The notes: generated by a model from the letters alone, not told the origin. Numbered from the stretch's first letter, positions 26,266 through 34,531 are shown. The stretch: 64,000 bases of DNA from Lentzea jiangxiensis (GCF_900104175.1 NZ_FNIX01000004.1:489022-553021); one strand, 5' to 3'. Program-made: numbers and translations.

Positions 26266-26927
26266 AAGATCCGCAACTGCCACTCATCACCGCGGCTACC
26301 CGGCGGGCGTACGACCGGGATGCGTCCGCCTACGCCGACAAGACGGACCGCTTCAGCGACTTCCCGGGTTTGGAGGAAGAACTCGAGAGGTTCCGCGGGA
26401 GGGCGCCGAAAGGTCCTGTGCTCGACCTCGGCTGCGGTGCGGGACGTGACACCCGGCATCTCATCTCGGCCGGACATGACGTGATCAGCGGTGATCTGAG
26501 TGCCGAGCTCCTCAAGCTGCTCCGAGCCGGACCGTCGTCGAAGCCGGTCCAACTCGATCTGCTGACGCTGCCGTTCCGCGATCGCGTCTTCGCCGGGGTC
26601 TGGGCGTCGGGAAGCCTGCTGCACATCCCCGGCTCCGCCTATCCGCGAGCCTTCGGAGAGATCTACCGGGTGCTCGCGGAGGGGGGTGCGACTGCGATCA
26701 GCCTGCGCGACGACGACAAGGAGGGGTGGCACCGAGGCGAGCGCATGGACGTTGACCGGTGGTTCACCTGGCGTCGCCCGCACGACGTCGTGCGGGAGCT
26801 GATCGCCACGGGATTCGCGTCGGTCGAGTGGGCCTACTGCGGACGGAAGGACTGGTACATCGTCGAAGCGGTCAAGACCTGGGCGCCCAGTCGTCGGGAT
26901 GGTGAACGCCGGGCAGGATCTGCCTGA
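26256..26927 (+). CDS. Class I SAM-dependent methyltransferase
   Basis: 223 aa from GTG 26256, preceded by AGGAGG seven nucleotides upstream inside the previous gene. Motif I is VLDLGCGAGRDTRHLISAG (about residues 51-69), with a post-I acidic region (DVISGDLSAELLKLL) and SGSLLHIPGSAYPRAFGEIY. This is the small-molecule methyltransferase type (UbiE/Bud23-like). Substrate unknown. It is the last gene of the HIT-ThiL-membrane-methyltransferase operon. Its last 56 bases overlap the end of the convergent second HIT gene. Confidence 0.85.
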   Translation: MHVEDPQLPLITAATRRAYDRDASAYADKTDRFSDFPGLEEELERFRGRAPKGPVLDLGCGAGRDTRHLISAGHDVISGDLSAELLKLLRAGPSSKPVQLDLLTLPFRDRVFAGVWASGSLLHIPGSAYPRAFGEIYRVLAEGGATAISLRDDDKEGWHRGERMDVDRWFTWRRPHDVVRELIATGFASVEWAYCGRKDWYIVEAVKTWAPSRRDGERRAGSA

Positions 26928-27321
26928 TGCCGCCGCGCGGGTCCTCGACATCCCCCTCGTACCGCGGGATGAGGTGGATGTGCAGGTGATCGATGGTCCT
27001 GCCGGCAGCGGTGCCGTCGTTCACACCGATCGTGTACGCCGCCGGGCCGAAGGCATCGTCGATCTTCTTGCGGGCTTCCTGCATGAGCTCGAACGCTTCG
27101 GCGACCTCCGCCGCCGTCAAGTCGAAGAAAGACTCGACGTGTCTGCGCGGCACCACTTCCACATGCCCCCTGGAACTCGGGAAGTTGTCCCGCCGCACGA
27201 CGAAATTCTCGCTGTACGTCATTATGTCGTTCAGCGAGCTGTCATCCAGGTTGCAGAACAGGCAATCAGCCTGAGCACGCGGCCTGCCTTGATCGCGGTT
27301 CGCCTCGACTGACTGCCTCAT
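26872..27321 (-). CDS. HIT family protein (HINT/Fhit-type)
   Basis: 149 aa from ATG 27321, chosen because of a strong AAAAGGGGC ribosome site 4-5 nt upstream; a GTG at 27354 lacks one. An N-terminal CLFCNLDDSSLNDI is the usual HIT family start and the catalytic motif is DHLHIHLIPRY. The protein is close to the diadenosine/HINT-like branch, so it likely hydrolyses nucleoside phosphoramidates or dinucleoside polyphosphates. It converges with the methyltransferase with a 56-nt overlap and lies about 160 bp downstream of the cytidylate kinase-like gene, possibly in one operon. Confidence 0.85.
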   Translation of the reverse strand: MRQSVEANRDQGRPRAQADCLFCNLDDSSLNDIMTYSENFVVRRDNFPSSRGHVEVVPRRHVESFFDLTAAEVAEAFELMQEARKKIDDAFGPAAYTIGVNDGTAAGRTIDHLHIHLIPRYEGDVEDPRGGIRQILPGVHHPDDWAPRS

Positions 27322-27483
27322 GACGCCCCTTTTCTCACGTTCCGTCACAGTCACCCCGCTCAGCTCCGCAGCGGACGGCCAACGTAGCGCGACACCCGCA
27401 CGAATCGATCAGGTGTCCACCGGTCGAGTTCGCTCGTTTTGATCTTGTCTCGGAAAGCACTGGCACGTCAACCTCGTTCGAGG

Positions 27484-28206
27484 TCATGAAAACGTTACGC
27501 TTCGACGTTCACAGGCGGCACCCATTCGGGCAAGTACTTCTTCCAGATCCATGGTCGTGGTGTCGATGACTATTGCGTCGTCGGCGGGAACGAGCGGCGA
27601 AACTGCCCTCGACATGTCCGCCTCATCGCGACGGACGACGTCCGCGAGCACCTCCTCGTAGGAGGCTCCCCCCTCTTGGCCCAAGCGTCGGCGCGCCCGC
27701 TCCTCGGGACTCGCCGTCAGGTAGAACTTCACCGGCGCAGCGGGGAAGACCACTGTGCCTATGTCCCTACCTTCGACGATGCACCGCCCCTGGTGCCGAG
27801 CCCAGAGCCGCACCAGCTCGGTGACCCGCTTGCGCAGCTCGTGGATCCGCGCCACGTCCGACACGGCCACGTTGACCGAGGGAGATCTGAGGTCAGCGCT
27901 CCCGTACCGCCCCGAAGTCAGCAAGTCCTGTTCACGGCTCTCGCGGAGGAGCTCATCGCACAGATCCACAACATTCACCGGGTTGTCAGGTGGAAGACCG
28001 CGACGTAACGCTTCGAAGGCAATTATTCGGTAGGTTCGCCCGCTTTCGAGATAGCCCAAGCCGAATCGCCTGGACAGCGCCTTGCACGTGGTCGTCTTGC
28101 CGGCGGCAGCAGGACCGTCCACCGCCACCACCAGGTGAGGTGACACACCATCGAGCGAATGCTTCCCTTTATGTTCCAGCGAGTGATCCAAGGCCATCAA
28201 GTCCAT
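27484..28206 (-). CDS. (d)CMP kinase-like protein
   Basis: About 240 aa. The P-loop AVDGPAAAGKTTTCKAL, the ESGRTYRIIAFEALRRG (usual DTGAMYR) substrate region, VEGRDIGTVVFPAA and a KFYLTASPEERARRRL lid identify a cytidylate kinase fold (CMP/dCMP plus ATP to CDP/dCDP). The frame is open to 28251 and several ATGs (28221, 28206, 28197) lack a ribosome site, so the start is uncertain. Change of DTGAMYR to ESGRTYR suggests altered substrate preference and that this is not the housekeeping Cmk. Codon use and GC are lower than in neighbours, consistent with horizontal transfer. Confidence 0.8.
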   Translation of the reverse strand: MDLMALDHSLEHKGKHSLDGVSPHLVVAVDGPAAAGKTTTCKALSRRFGLGYLESGRTYRIIAFEALRRGLPPDNPVNVVDLCDELLRESREQDLLTSGRYGSADLRSPSVNVAVSDVARIHELRKRVTELVRLWARHQGRCIVEGRDIGTVVFPAAPVKFYLTASPEERARRRLGQEGGASYEEVLADVVRRDEADMSRAVSPLVPADDAIVIDTTTMDLEEVLARMGAACERRSVTFS

Positions 28207-28240
28207 GCACAACATTAGCATGATTCGTTCTTGACAGAAG

Positions 28241-28384
28241 ATGCGCCACACGGTTATTCAAGCCAAGCTGTTGGATGAATTCCATTCAGCCGAGAAAGCC
28301 GTTTTGGTCATCTCCCCAGGTCACAGCACGAAAGCTCTCATTCTAGTCGATGTGGAATCAATTCCAATCGGGAAAGCAAGATGA
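28241..28384 (+). CDS. Possible small open frame, lower GC
   Basis: 47-codon frame beginning MRHTVIQAKLLDEFHSAEKA, containing VLVISPGHSTKALILV and ending IPIGKAR. It uses AAA, TTG and ATT codons unlike most of the window. A TTGACA lies at 28231-28236 but no convincing -10 follows, and no clear ribosome site precedes the ATG. It lies divergent to the cytidylate kinase gene. It may be a small gene or part of a decayed one. Weak call. Confidence 0.2.
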   Translation: MRHTVIQAKLLDEFHSAEKAVLVISPGHSTKALILVDVESIPIGKAR

Positions 28385-28627
28385 CAAATCATTGCCACAA
28401 GGCTCGAGAACAACACACGTAATCACTGGCTCGCACGCACCACCCGCCACAGGGGAGCAGCACGCGACGCCGCCTTGATCGACTCACCCACGGGTCGGTG
28501 GCCCGACCGACGACAGCTGACCGATGACGAGTCGGCCTCTCACGCCGTCAGCTGTCCACCATGTAATGCACAGCACAACCTTGCTTTCACGGCACCAGGA
28601 TGCGCGTCCGCTTCCGTGAACACAGAA
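28385..28627. other. Non-coding stretch at island/tRNA boundary
   Basis: About 240 bp between the cytidylate kinase side of the cluster and the tRNA-Arg terminator. It has lower GC at its left end. No gene, inverted repeat longer than the adjacent terminator, or copy of a tRNA 3' end is recognised here. Confidence 0.5.
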
Positions 28628-28657
28628 AAGCCCGGTTGCGTCTCCGCAACCGGGCTT
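28628..28657 (-). terminator. Intrinsic terminator of the tRNA-Arg gene
   Basis: Perfect 13-bp stem AAGCCCGGTTGCG / CGCAACCGGGCTT around a 4-nt loop, followed on the minus strand by TTCTG. It lies 9 nt downstream of tRNA-Arg and probably terminates the tRNA transcript. Confidence 0.8.
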
Positions 28658-28666
28658 CCTCTCAAG

Positions 28667-28739
28667 TGCGCTCGGCAGGATTCGAACCTGCAACCTTCTG
28701 ATCCGTAGTCAGATGCTCTATCCGTTGAGCTACGAGCGC
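28667..28739 (-). tRNA. tRNA-Arg(ACG)
   Basis: Read on the minus strand: acceptor GCGCTCG, D-arm GCTC...GAGC, anticodon loop CTACGGA with anticodon ACG, T-arm GCAGG-TTCGAAT-CCTGC, and the matching CGAGCGC acceptor strand. All stems pair. It is the substrate of TadA, whose associated protein is encoded at the left edge. Confidence 0.93.
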
Positions 28740-28781
28740 GAGCTATTCAATTGTAACCGATCCTCTAGAGGCTCGGCCTTG

Positions 28782-28871
28782 CGGAGGCTCCGGGATTTGA
28801 ACCCGGGATGGGGGGTTACCCCAAACCGCATTAGCAGTGCGGCGCCATAGACCAGACTAGGCGAAGCCTCC
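28782..28871 (-). tRNA. tRNA-Ser(GCT)
   Basis: 90-nt class II tRNA on the minus strand. Acceptor GGAGGCT/AGCCTCC, anticodon stem CCGCA/TGCGG with loop CTGCTAA (anticodon GCT), a long variable arm TTTGGGGTAACCCCCC and a T-loop with TTTGAAT. Discriminator G is consistent with serine identity. Confidence 0.93.
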
Positions 28872-29026
28872 CGGGACCATCCTTGGCCACGGGACATAGG
28901 TTACACAGGTCCTCAACCGACTTGCAAAACGCCCCCCTCCTAACCCGAAACGTGCTGGTCAGAGCACGTTCAAAGGGCCGGAGAAGGGCGCTGAACGCCT
29001 GGTCACCGCGAACGGAGTGACCTAGA

Positions 29027-30973
29027 TCATTCCGAGGCGAGTTCCAGGAAGGGCCTGAGGGACTCCGGATTGCGCAGCGCGCCCCTGCTCACGGCCTTGT
29101 CGGGGTCGGCGCCGGCGAGGATCTTCTTGACCGGGACCTCGCACTTCTTGCCGTTCAGGGTCCTCGGGATCTCGGCCACGGCCACGAAGCGGTTCGGGAC
29201 GTGGCGCGGGGACAGGGACGAGCGGAGTTCGCTGCGCAGCAACGGTTCCACGTCGGCCAGGGAGACGCCGTCCAGGACGACGAAGCACAGCAGCTCGCCC
29301 TCGGTGACGCCGGAGGTGTCGATCACGAGGGAGTCGACGACGCCGTCGACGCCTTCCACGACGCGGTAGAACTCCGAGGTGCCCATGCGGACGCCGCCGC
29401 GGTTCAGGGTCGAGTCGGAGCGGCCGTAGATCACCGCGGAGCCTCGCGGGGTGATGCGGATCCAGTCGCCGTGGCGCCAAATGCCGGGGTACGTGTCGAA
29501 GTACGCGTCGCGCAGCCGGGAGCCGTCCTCGTCGCCCCAGAAGAAGACCGGCATGGACGGCATCGGCTTGGTGATCACGAGTTCGCCGACCTCGTCCTCC
29601 AGGGCTCGGCCGGCTTCGTCGTAGGCGTGGACCGAGGCGCCCAGGGCTCGGCAGGAGAGCTCGCCGAGCCAGACCGGGCGGTCCGGGGAGGCGGCCACGA
29701 AGGCCGTGCAGAGGTCGGTGCCGCCGGAGACCGAGGCGATCTGGACGTCCTCGCCCACGGCGGAGGCGATCCAGCGGAAGCCTTCCGGGGTCAGGGGTGC
29801 GCCGGTCGAGCCGACGACGCGCAGGCCCGTCAGGTCGTAGGTGGACGACGGCTCGAGGCCCTCCTTCAGGCACGACTGGACGTACGGGGCCGAGGTGCCG
29901 AAGTAGGTGACGCGGTGCTGTTCTGCCAAGTGCCACAACGCGTTCAGCGACGGGTAGGCCGGGCTGCCGTCGTACAGGACGATGGTGGTGCCGACCATCA
30001 GGGCGCCCACCAGGTAGTTCCACATCATCCAGCCGGTGGTGGTGAACCAGAAGAAGCGGTCGCCGGGGCCGAGGTCGCTGTGCAGGCCGAGCATCTTCAG
30101 GTGTTCCAGGACGATGCCGCCGTGGCCCTGGACGATGCCCTTGGGCAGGCCCGTGGTGCCGGACGAGTAGAGCACCCACAGCGGGTGGTCGAACGGCACC
30201 GGCGTGAACTCCAGCGGAGCGCCCTCGTGTGCGGTCAGCAGCTCGGAGAACGACAGCGTGTCCGGCAGGGTGGCGCCGTTGTCGAGGTAGTCGACCAAGA
30301 TCGTGGCGCGCAGGCCCGGCAGCTGCGCGCGGATCTCCTCCACGACCGGGCGGCAGTCGAACGACCGTCCGTTGTAGACGTAGCCGGAGACGGCGACGAA
30401 CACGGCGGGCTCGATCTGGGTGAAGCGGTCGGCCACGGCCCGTGCGCCGAAGTCCGGCGAGCACGACGACCACGTGGCGCCGAGCGAGGCGGCCGCCAGG
30501 AAGGCGATCAGGGCCTCGGGGGCGTTCGGGACGAGTGCCACCACCCGATCGCCCCGGGAGACGCCCTGCGCGGCCAATGCGGCCCGGAAAGCGGCCACGC
30601 GTGATCGCAGCGCACCGAACGTCAAAGAAGAAGCGACACCGTCTTCGCGATGGAAGATCACGGCGAGGTCGTCGTCGGCGCCACGGCGCAACGCGTGCTC
30701 GGCGTAGTTGAGCGTGCTGCCGGGGAACCACCGGGCGCCCGGCATGTCCGCCGAGCCCAGCACGCGCTCGTGGGCCGAGTGGAACTGGACGTCGAAGTAC
30801 GAAGCCACGGCGCCCCAGAACCCCTCGAGGTCGGAGACGGACCACTCCCACAGCGACTCGTAGTCGGGGAAGTCGTGGCCGCGTTCGGAGCGCAACCACG
30901 TCCGGAAGGCGGTCATCCCGTTGTCCCTCGTGGGGTCGGGGCGCCACAGCAGTTCGACGTCGGTGTCGGTCAT
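29027..30973 (-). CDS. aacS: Acetoacetate-CoA ligase
   Basis: 648 aa, normal family length. ANL-superfamily enzyme that adenylates acetoacetate and forms acetoacetyl-CoA. The AMP-binding motif is LYSSGTTGLPKGIVQGHGG (about residues 270-288). A TTTGWMMWNYLVG segment, SGGTDLCTAFVA, and the A8-A10 C-terminal part with GRSDSTLNRGGVRMGTSEFY and the catalytic-lysine region PRTLNGKKCEVPVKKIL follow. The N-terminal FPGSTLNYAEH is typical of the acetoacetyl/acetyl-CoA synthetase branch. It could feed polyhydroxybutyrate, ketone-body or acyl pathways with the thiolase at 6 kb, though they are not linked. Confidence 0.92.
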   Translation of the reverse strand: MTDTDVELLWRPDPTRDNGMTAFRTWLRSERGHDFPDYESLWEWSVSDLEGFWGAVASYFDVQFHSAHERVLGSADMPGARWFPGSTLNYAEHALRRGADDDLAVIFHREDGVASSLTFGALRSRVAAFRAALAAQGVSRGDRVVALVPNAPEALIAFLAAASLGATWSSCSPDFGARAVADRFTQIEPAVFVAVSGYVYNGRSFDCRPVVEEIRAQLPGLRATILVDYLDNGATLPDTLSFSELLTAHEGAPLEFTPVPFDHPLWVLYSSGTTGLPKGIVQGHGGIVLEHLKMLGLHSDLGPGDRFFWFTTTGWMMWNYLVGALMVGTTIVLYDGSPAYPSLNALWHLAEQHRVTYFGTSAPYVQSCLKEGLEPSSTYDLTGLRVVGSTGAPLTPEGFRWIASAVGEDVQIASVSGGTDLCTAFVAASPDRPVWLGELSCRALGASVHAYDEAGRALEDEVGELVITKPMPSMPVFFWGDEDGSRLRDAYFDTYPGIWRHGDWIRITPRGSAVIYGRSDSTLNRGGVRMGTSEFYRVVEGVDGVVDSLVIDTSGVTEGELLCFVVLDGVSLADVEPLLRSELRSSLSPRHVPNRFVAVAEIPRTLNGKKCEVPVKKILAGADPDKAVSRGALRNPESLRPFLELASE

Positions 30974-31048
30974 GCCCCATGTCTAATCGAGGCACAACCG
31001 CACGTCCATGTGTGATTGGCGGACTTGCGCGAGCCCGCCGGTGTGGAC

Positions 31049-31804
31049 CTACGCGGCGGCGATCAGCTCGTCGACGGCGGTGGTCAGCCGTGCCGCGTCC
31101 GCCGGGGCCAGCACGAGCCAGCCGTCCTGCTTGCGCAGGAGGTACCGGCCCTCCCGCGTGTCGAGCCACGACACCGAACGACCGGTCGGGCGCGGCACGC
31201 CGTCGCGGTTGCGGGCGGTCAGGCCGAGCTCTCCGCCGCCGATGCGGGACGTGACGATGCGCATCAGGTTGTGCGCCTCGGGCTCGCGGATGCCGGCGTC
31301 GCGCAGGACGTCGAGGAACGCCTGCTTGCCCTCCTGCTCCCCCGCCTTGCCCGCGCGCACGTAGTCGTCCCAGCGGACGTTGACCGAACGGCCGGTCCCC
31401 GGCGCGAGGCCCGGCAACGACGACACCGTGGCCGCCGCCAGCGCGTTCGGCCGGAACGGGTAGAGGTGCACCTGGTCGTTCACGCGGGCGGCGAAGGCAC
31501 CGCCCCAGCCCGCGCAGGCGATGCCGCGGGCCAGTTCGGTCCCCTTGAAGTACGCGATCTCCACCGCGCGGTCGAACTCGCCCAGGCCGCTGACCAGTGC
31601 CCTCAGGTCGGGGTCGGGACGCTGGATCGTGCCCAGACGACGAGCGTGCAGCGTCCGGGAGCTCTCCTCGACGAGGCGCTGCCGCGCCGCCCGGGTCGCC
31701 CCGACGTGGGGCGTTCCGAGCGGCACGACGCGGTCCTCGCCGTGCACGGCCTGCCACAGCAGGAAGAACTCCTGCGAGCTCACCGTGAACTGGCGTTCGT
31801 TCAC
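31049..31804 (-). CDS. EspG family ESX secretion-associated protein
   Basis: 251 aa. The N-terminal MNERQFTVSSQEFFLLWQAV and the repeated Arg/Leu-rich beta pattern in the middle (DRAVEIAYFKGTELARGIAC) with a C-terminal GRYLLRKQDGWLVLAPADAA match the EspG chaperone fold. EspG proteins bind PE-PPE pairs in the cytosol and deliver them to a type VII secretion machine. The start overlaps the PPE-like gene stop by 4 nt, so it is the last gene of a three-gene operon. No EccC or other ESX core gene is in the window. Confidence 0.82.
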   Translation of the reverse strand: MNERQFTVSSQEFFLLWQAVHGEDRVVPLGTPHVGATRAARQRLVEESSRTLHARRLGTIQRPDPDLRALVSGLGEFDRAVEIAYFKGTELARGIACAGWGGAFAARVNDQVHLYPFRPNALAAATVSSLPGLAPGTGRSVNVRWDDYVRAGKAGEQEGKQAFLDVLRDAGIREPEAHNLMRIVTSRIGGGELGLTARNRDGVPRPTGRSVSWLDTREGRYLLRKQDGWLVLAPADAARLTTAVDELIAAA

Positions 31805-33096
31805 TGACCGATCACCGGCGGGGCCGCCTTGCGGTCCAGACCGAAGACGTTGTCGTCCTCTTCCAGGTAGCTCGCGGTCTTGTGCTCCCGCGAGTCGTCA
31901 CGGCCGCCCGCCGCGGGGGCACCGGCGGCCATCGGCGCGCCACCCATCGCGAGCGGGTTCTGGAACGCCTTGGTCTGGCCACCACCGGTCGTGGACGACG
32001 CAGCGGCAGCGGCACCGCCGGCACCACCGCGCGGGCCGTCGCTCACGCCGGCCGCGCCACCGCTCGAAGCGGCCGCGCCACCGGCACCGGCGCCACCCGC
32101 GGCGCCCTGGTTGCCGGAGCCGGAGCCGAACGGACGGGCCATGCCGCCGCGGAAGCCGCCGGCCCCTCCGGCGCCACCGCGTCCGCCACCGCCACCGCCA
32201 CCTCCGCCGCCACCGAAGCGCGAGGAGGCGTTCGTGGTGCCGCGGTTCTGGTTCTGCGTCCCGGTCGCGACCGGAGCACCCGTCGCACCGCCCGCGGTGC
32301 CGTCCGGCGGCGTTCCCGGCGTGCGGGTGCCACCGATCTCGGGACCGGCCGGCGTCGGGTTGATCGGGTTGACGGGGGGCGTGAACTGCGCGGGCACGGT
32401 CTGGTCGACCGCGGCGGAGTTGCGCTGGAACGCCGCCATCACGTCCGCCGCGCGGCGGTGCGAGGCGTCGTTGGCCGCGAGGGCGTCGACGGGGCTGGTG
32501 CCGATGGTCTCGAAGCCCGCGAACTCGCCCGGCACCGTGCTCGTACCCGCCACCAGGCGGGGGTCCTTGACGCTCGTGAACCCGTCGACCTGGTCGAAGC
32601 GGTCCTGCGGGGTCAGGATCGGCCGCTGGACCACGGCGTCCGTCGGCACCGGCGGCTGGGGGGCCGCGGGAGGCGGTGGCATCGCGGCACGGGCGGCCTC
32701 GACGTTGCTGGTCTCGGTCGTGATCGCGACGGACACCTTGGTGGCGTAGTTCGCGGTGTCGTCGACCCAGTTGGTGACCTCGGTCAGGCCGTCACGGGCG
32801 AGCCGGGCGGACTCGCTGTCCCAGCCGACCGCGGAGTCCTCGACGGCCTTGAGCAGGCTCGCCCGGACGCCGGCGATGTCCTCGCCGATCTTCTGCCAGT
32901 TCGCCGCGGCGGTCTGCGCACCGTCGAGGTTCACCCCGGTGTGCACCATGTTGTAGAGCTGCTCGTGCGTGTACGTCATCCAGTCGACCGGCTCGTGCAG
33001 GTCGCTGCGGTCGTACTTGTGGTCGTCGTGGTGGTGGTTCGAGGACCTGTCGTCCCGGTTGCCGTTGCCCTTGTTGTCGTTCGATCCCTGACTCAC
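31801..33096 (-). CDS. PPE domain-containing protein with Gly/Ala-rich C-terminus
   Basis: 431 aa. An N-terminal charged, His-rich leader is followed by a helical region (about residues 38-160) including WMTYTHEQLYNMVHTGVNLD and a WxG-like GWDSESARLARDGLTEV, characteristic of PPE/WXG helical hairpins. The rest is low-complexity, with a Gly run about residues 290-320 and an Ala/Gly-rich tail ending DNVFGLDRKAAPPVIGQ. It is the expected cargo of the EspG neighbour and overlaps both neighbours by 4 nt. Secretion by a type VII system is expected from family knowledge. Confidence 0.78.
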   Translation of the reverse strand: MSQGSNDNKGNGNRDDRSSNHHHDDHKYDRSDLHEPVDWMTYTHEQLYNMVHTGVNLDGAQTAAANWQKIGEDIAGVRASLLKAVEDSAVGWDSESARLARDGLTEVTNWVDDTANYATKVSVAITTETSNVEAARAAMPPPPAAPQPPVPTDAVVQRPILTPQDRFDQVDGFTSVKDPRLVAGTSTVPGEFAGFETIGTSPVDALAANDASHRRAADVMAAFQRNSAAVDQTVPAQFTPPVNPINPTPAGPEIGGTRTPGTPPDGTAGGATGAPVATGTQNQNRGTTNASSRFGGGGGGGGGGGRGGAGGAGGFRGGMARPFGSGSGNQGAAGGAGAGGAAASSGGAAGVSDGPRGGAGGAAAAASSTTGGGQTKAFQNPLAMGGAPMAAGAPAAGGRDDSREHKTASYLEEDDNVFGLDRKAAPPVIGQ

Positions 33097-33677
33097 CAGG
33101 ACCCCCCGGCGTTCTTCATGGCCTGCTCGGCCTCTTCGTCGGTGTCGCGGATGCTGTCGCGGCTGCGGCGCAGGGCGTCGCCGATGTCGTCGAGGACCTT
33201 GAAGAGGTCCAGCAACGCCTTGGCCGCCCCGGAGTCCTCACCGACGGCGAGGTCGGCGAACCGCGCGCTGATCGCCTTGGCGACCGGGTTCTCCCCCAGC
33301 TGCAGCGGTGTGGCCAACTGGTCCGTCGTGCGCTTCCACAGGTCCATCACCTGGTCGCGCGCGGTGTCGACGGCCTTGATCAACGCGTCCGCGGACTCGA
33401 CGTCGAGCGTCAGCTTGCCGTCGTCGGCGGCCTGGTCGAGCTTGGCCGCCGCGTTGCTGGCCTCCGCCTTGTCCACCAGCATCTGCTGCTGGAGGGCGGG
33501 TTTCGCCGCTGCCAGCTGCTCGGCGGTGATCGGCGCGGTGACCGACGTCGAGACGTCCGGGGTCACCGGCGGTGCTTCCGCGGCGGTGGGCCCGGTGGTC
33601 GTCGTCGTGCCGGTCGTGCCAGTCGTCGTACCAGTCGTCGTACCCGTGGTGGTGCCTGTCCCAGTGCCTTCAGCCAT
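33093..33677 (-). CDS. Small helical protein of the PPE/EspG operon (possible PE-like or WXG partner)
   Basis: 194 aa. A Thr/Gly low-complexity leader (TGTTTGTTTGTTTGTTG repeats, residues 4-27) precedes a fully helical remainder with LQQQMLVDKAEASNAAAKLD, then VDTARDQVMDLWKRTTDQLA and a C-terminal DLFKVLDDIGDALRRSRDSI. No exact PE motif is seen. It starts the operon and overlaps the PPE-like gene by 4 nt, so it is likely the helical partner of that protein. Family assignment is inference. Confidence 0.55.
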   Translation of the reverse strand: MAEGTGTGTTTGTTTGTTTGTTGTTTTTGPTAAEAPPVTPDVSTSVTAPITAEQLAAAKPALQQQMLVDKAEASNAAAKLDQAADDGKLTLDVESADALIKAVDTARDQVMDLWKRTTDQLATPLQLGENPVAKAISARFADLAVGEDSGAAKALLDLFKVLDDIGDALRRSRDSIRDTDEEAEQAMKNAGGSW

Positions 33678-33813
33678 CCCTCACAACCCCCTGCACTGCA
33701 TAACTCGTCACCGCAGCACTGGGCGTTACGCAGCGCTACACCCAGTCAGCCGTCCGAAGCACTCCTTAGATGTACCTGGACGACGGTTCGGTTCCAATCC
33801 GCCGGAAAGACTC

Positions 33814-34455
33814 TTACCTCATGTGAGCGTCGAACCAGTTCAACGCACGAGACCACGCTTCGTCACTCGAAACGTTGAAACGCACCAGATCTGACGCGGT
33901 TTCCGAGCTGATCACAGCATCACGAAGCTTGCTCACTTCTTCCGAGTCCTCGTCGCGGAAGATCCCGAGCCACGGGCACGACAGGTCCGCGGCGACGTCG
34001 ACCAGCGCGGGCAGCCCGTCGGAGAGCGGTTCGAGGATGCCGGGGGCCTGCACGGTGACGGCCGCGCCGATGGTGCGGCTCGCGGCGACCACCATCGCGA
34101 CGGTGCCGCCGATGTCGAAGCCGACGACGCCCATCCGGTCGGCGCTCACGCCCTGCTGGCCCAGCCAGACGAACGCCACGTCGGTGTCCGCGAGCAACCG
34201 GTCGCCGTTGAGCTTGCTGACCCGGTCCTTGATGTCGGCACCGTGCACGCGGTCCTCGTCGTAGAGGTGCGGCGCGATCGCGAGCCAGCCCTCCTCGGCG
34301 AGGCTGCTGACCAGCGTGCGCACCCCCGTCGTGATGCCGCGGGCCTCGTGCAGCACCACGAGCCCGCCCCGCACCGCGGAGTCGGGCTCGGCGATCGTCA
34401 CCCGCAGCTCACGGCCGTCGGTGAGGGAAAGCGTCTCGATGCGGGTAGTGGTCAT
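33814..34455 (-). CDS. Dienelactone hydrolase-fold protein with altered nucleophile
   Basis: 213 aa from ATG 34455; the frame runs back to 34515 but adds a non-homologous basic stretch. The fold signature is clear: RGGLVVLHEARGI for the conserved Glu region and MGVVGFDIGGTVAMVVAAS at the nucleophile elbow. Dienelactone hydrolases normally have GFCxGG with Cys as nucleophile; here the position is Asp (GFDIGG), and no His is found at the expected C-terminal place (the segment ends WSRALNWFDAHMR). The canonical Cys-Asp-His triad therefore appears lost, so it may bind rather than hydrolyse, or use other residues. Confidence 0.75.
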   Translation of the reverse strand: MTTTRIETLSLTDGRELRVTIAEPDSAVRGGLVVLHEARGITTGVRTLVSSLAEEGWLAIAPHLYDEDRVHGADIKDRVSKLNGDRLLADTDVAFVWLGQQGVSADRMGVVGFDIGGTVAMVVAASRTIGAAVTVQAPGILEPLSDGLPALVDVAADLSCPWLGIFRDEDSEEVSKLRDAVISSETASDLVRFNVSSDEAWSRALNWFDAHMR

Positions 34456-34531
34456 GATTCCCAGCCTTCCACGCCGGGGTGAACTCCAGTCAACGTGACC
34501 AATCGGACGGAGCAATGCGAGGATCGGGCGT

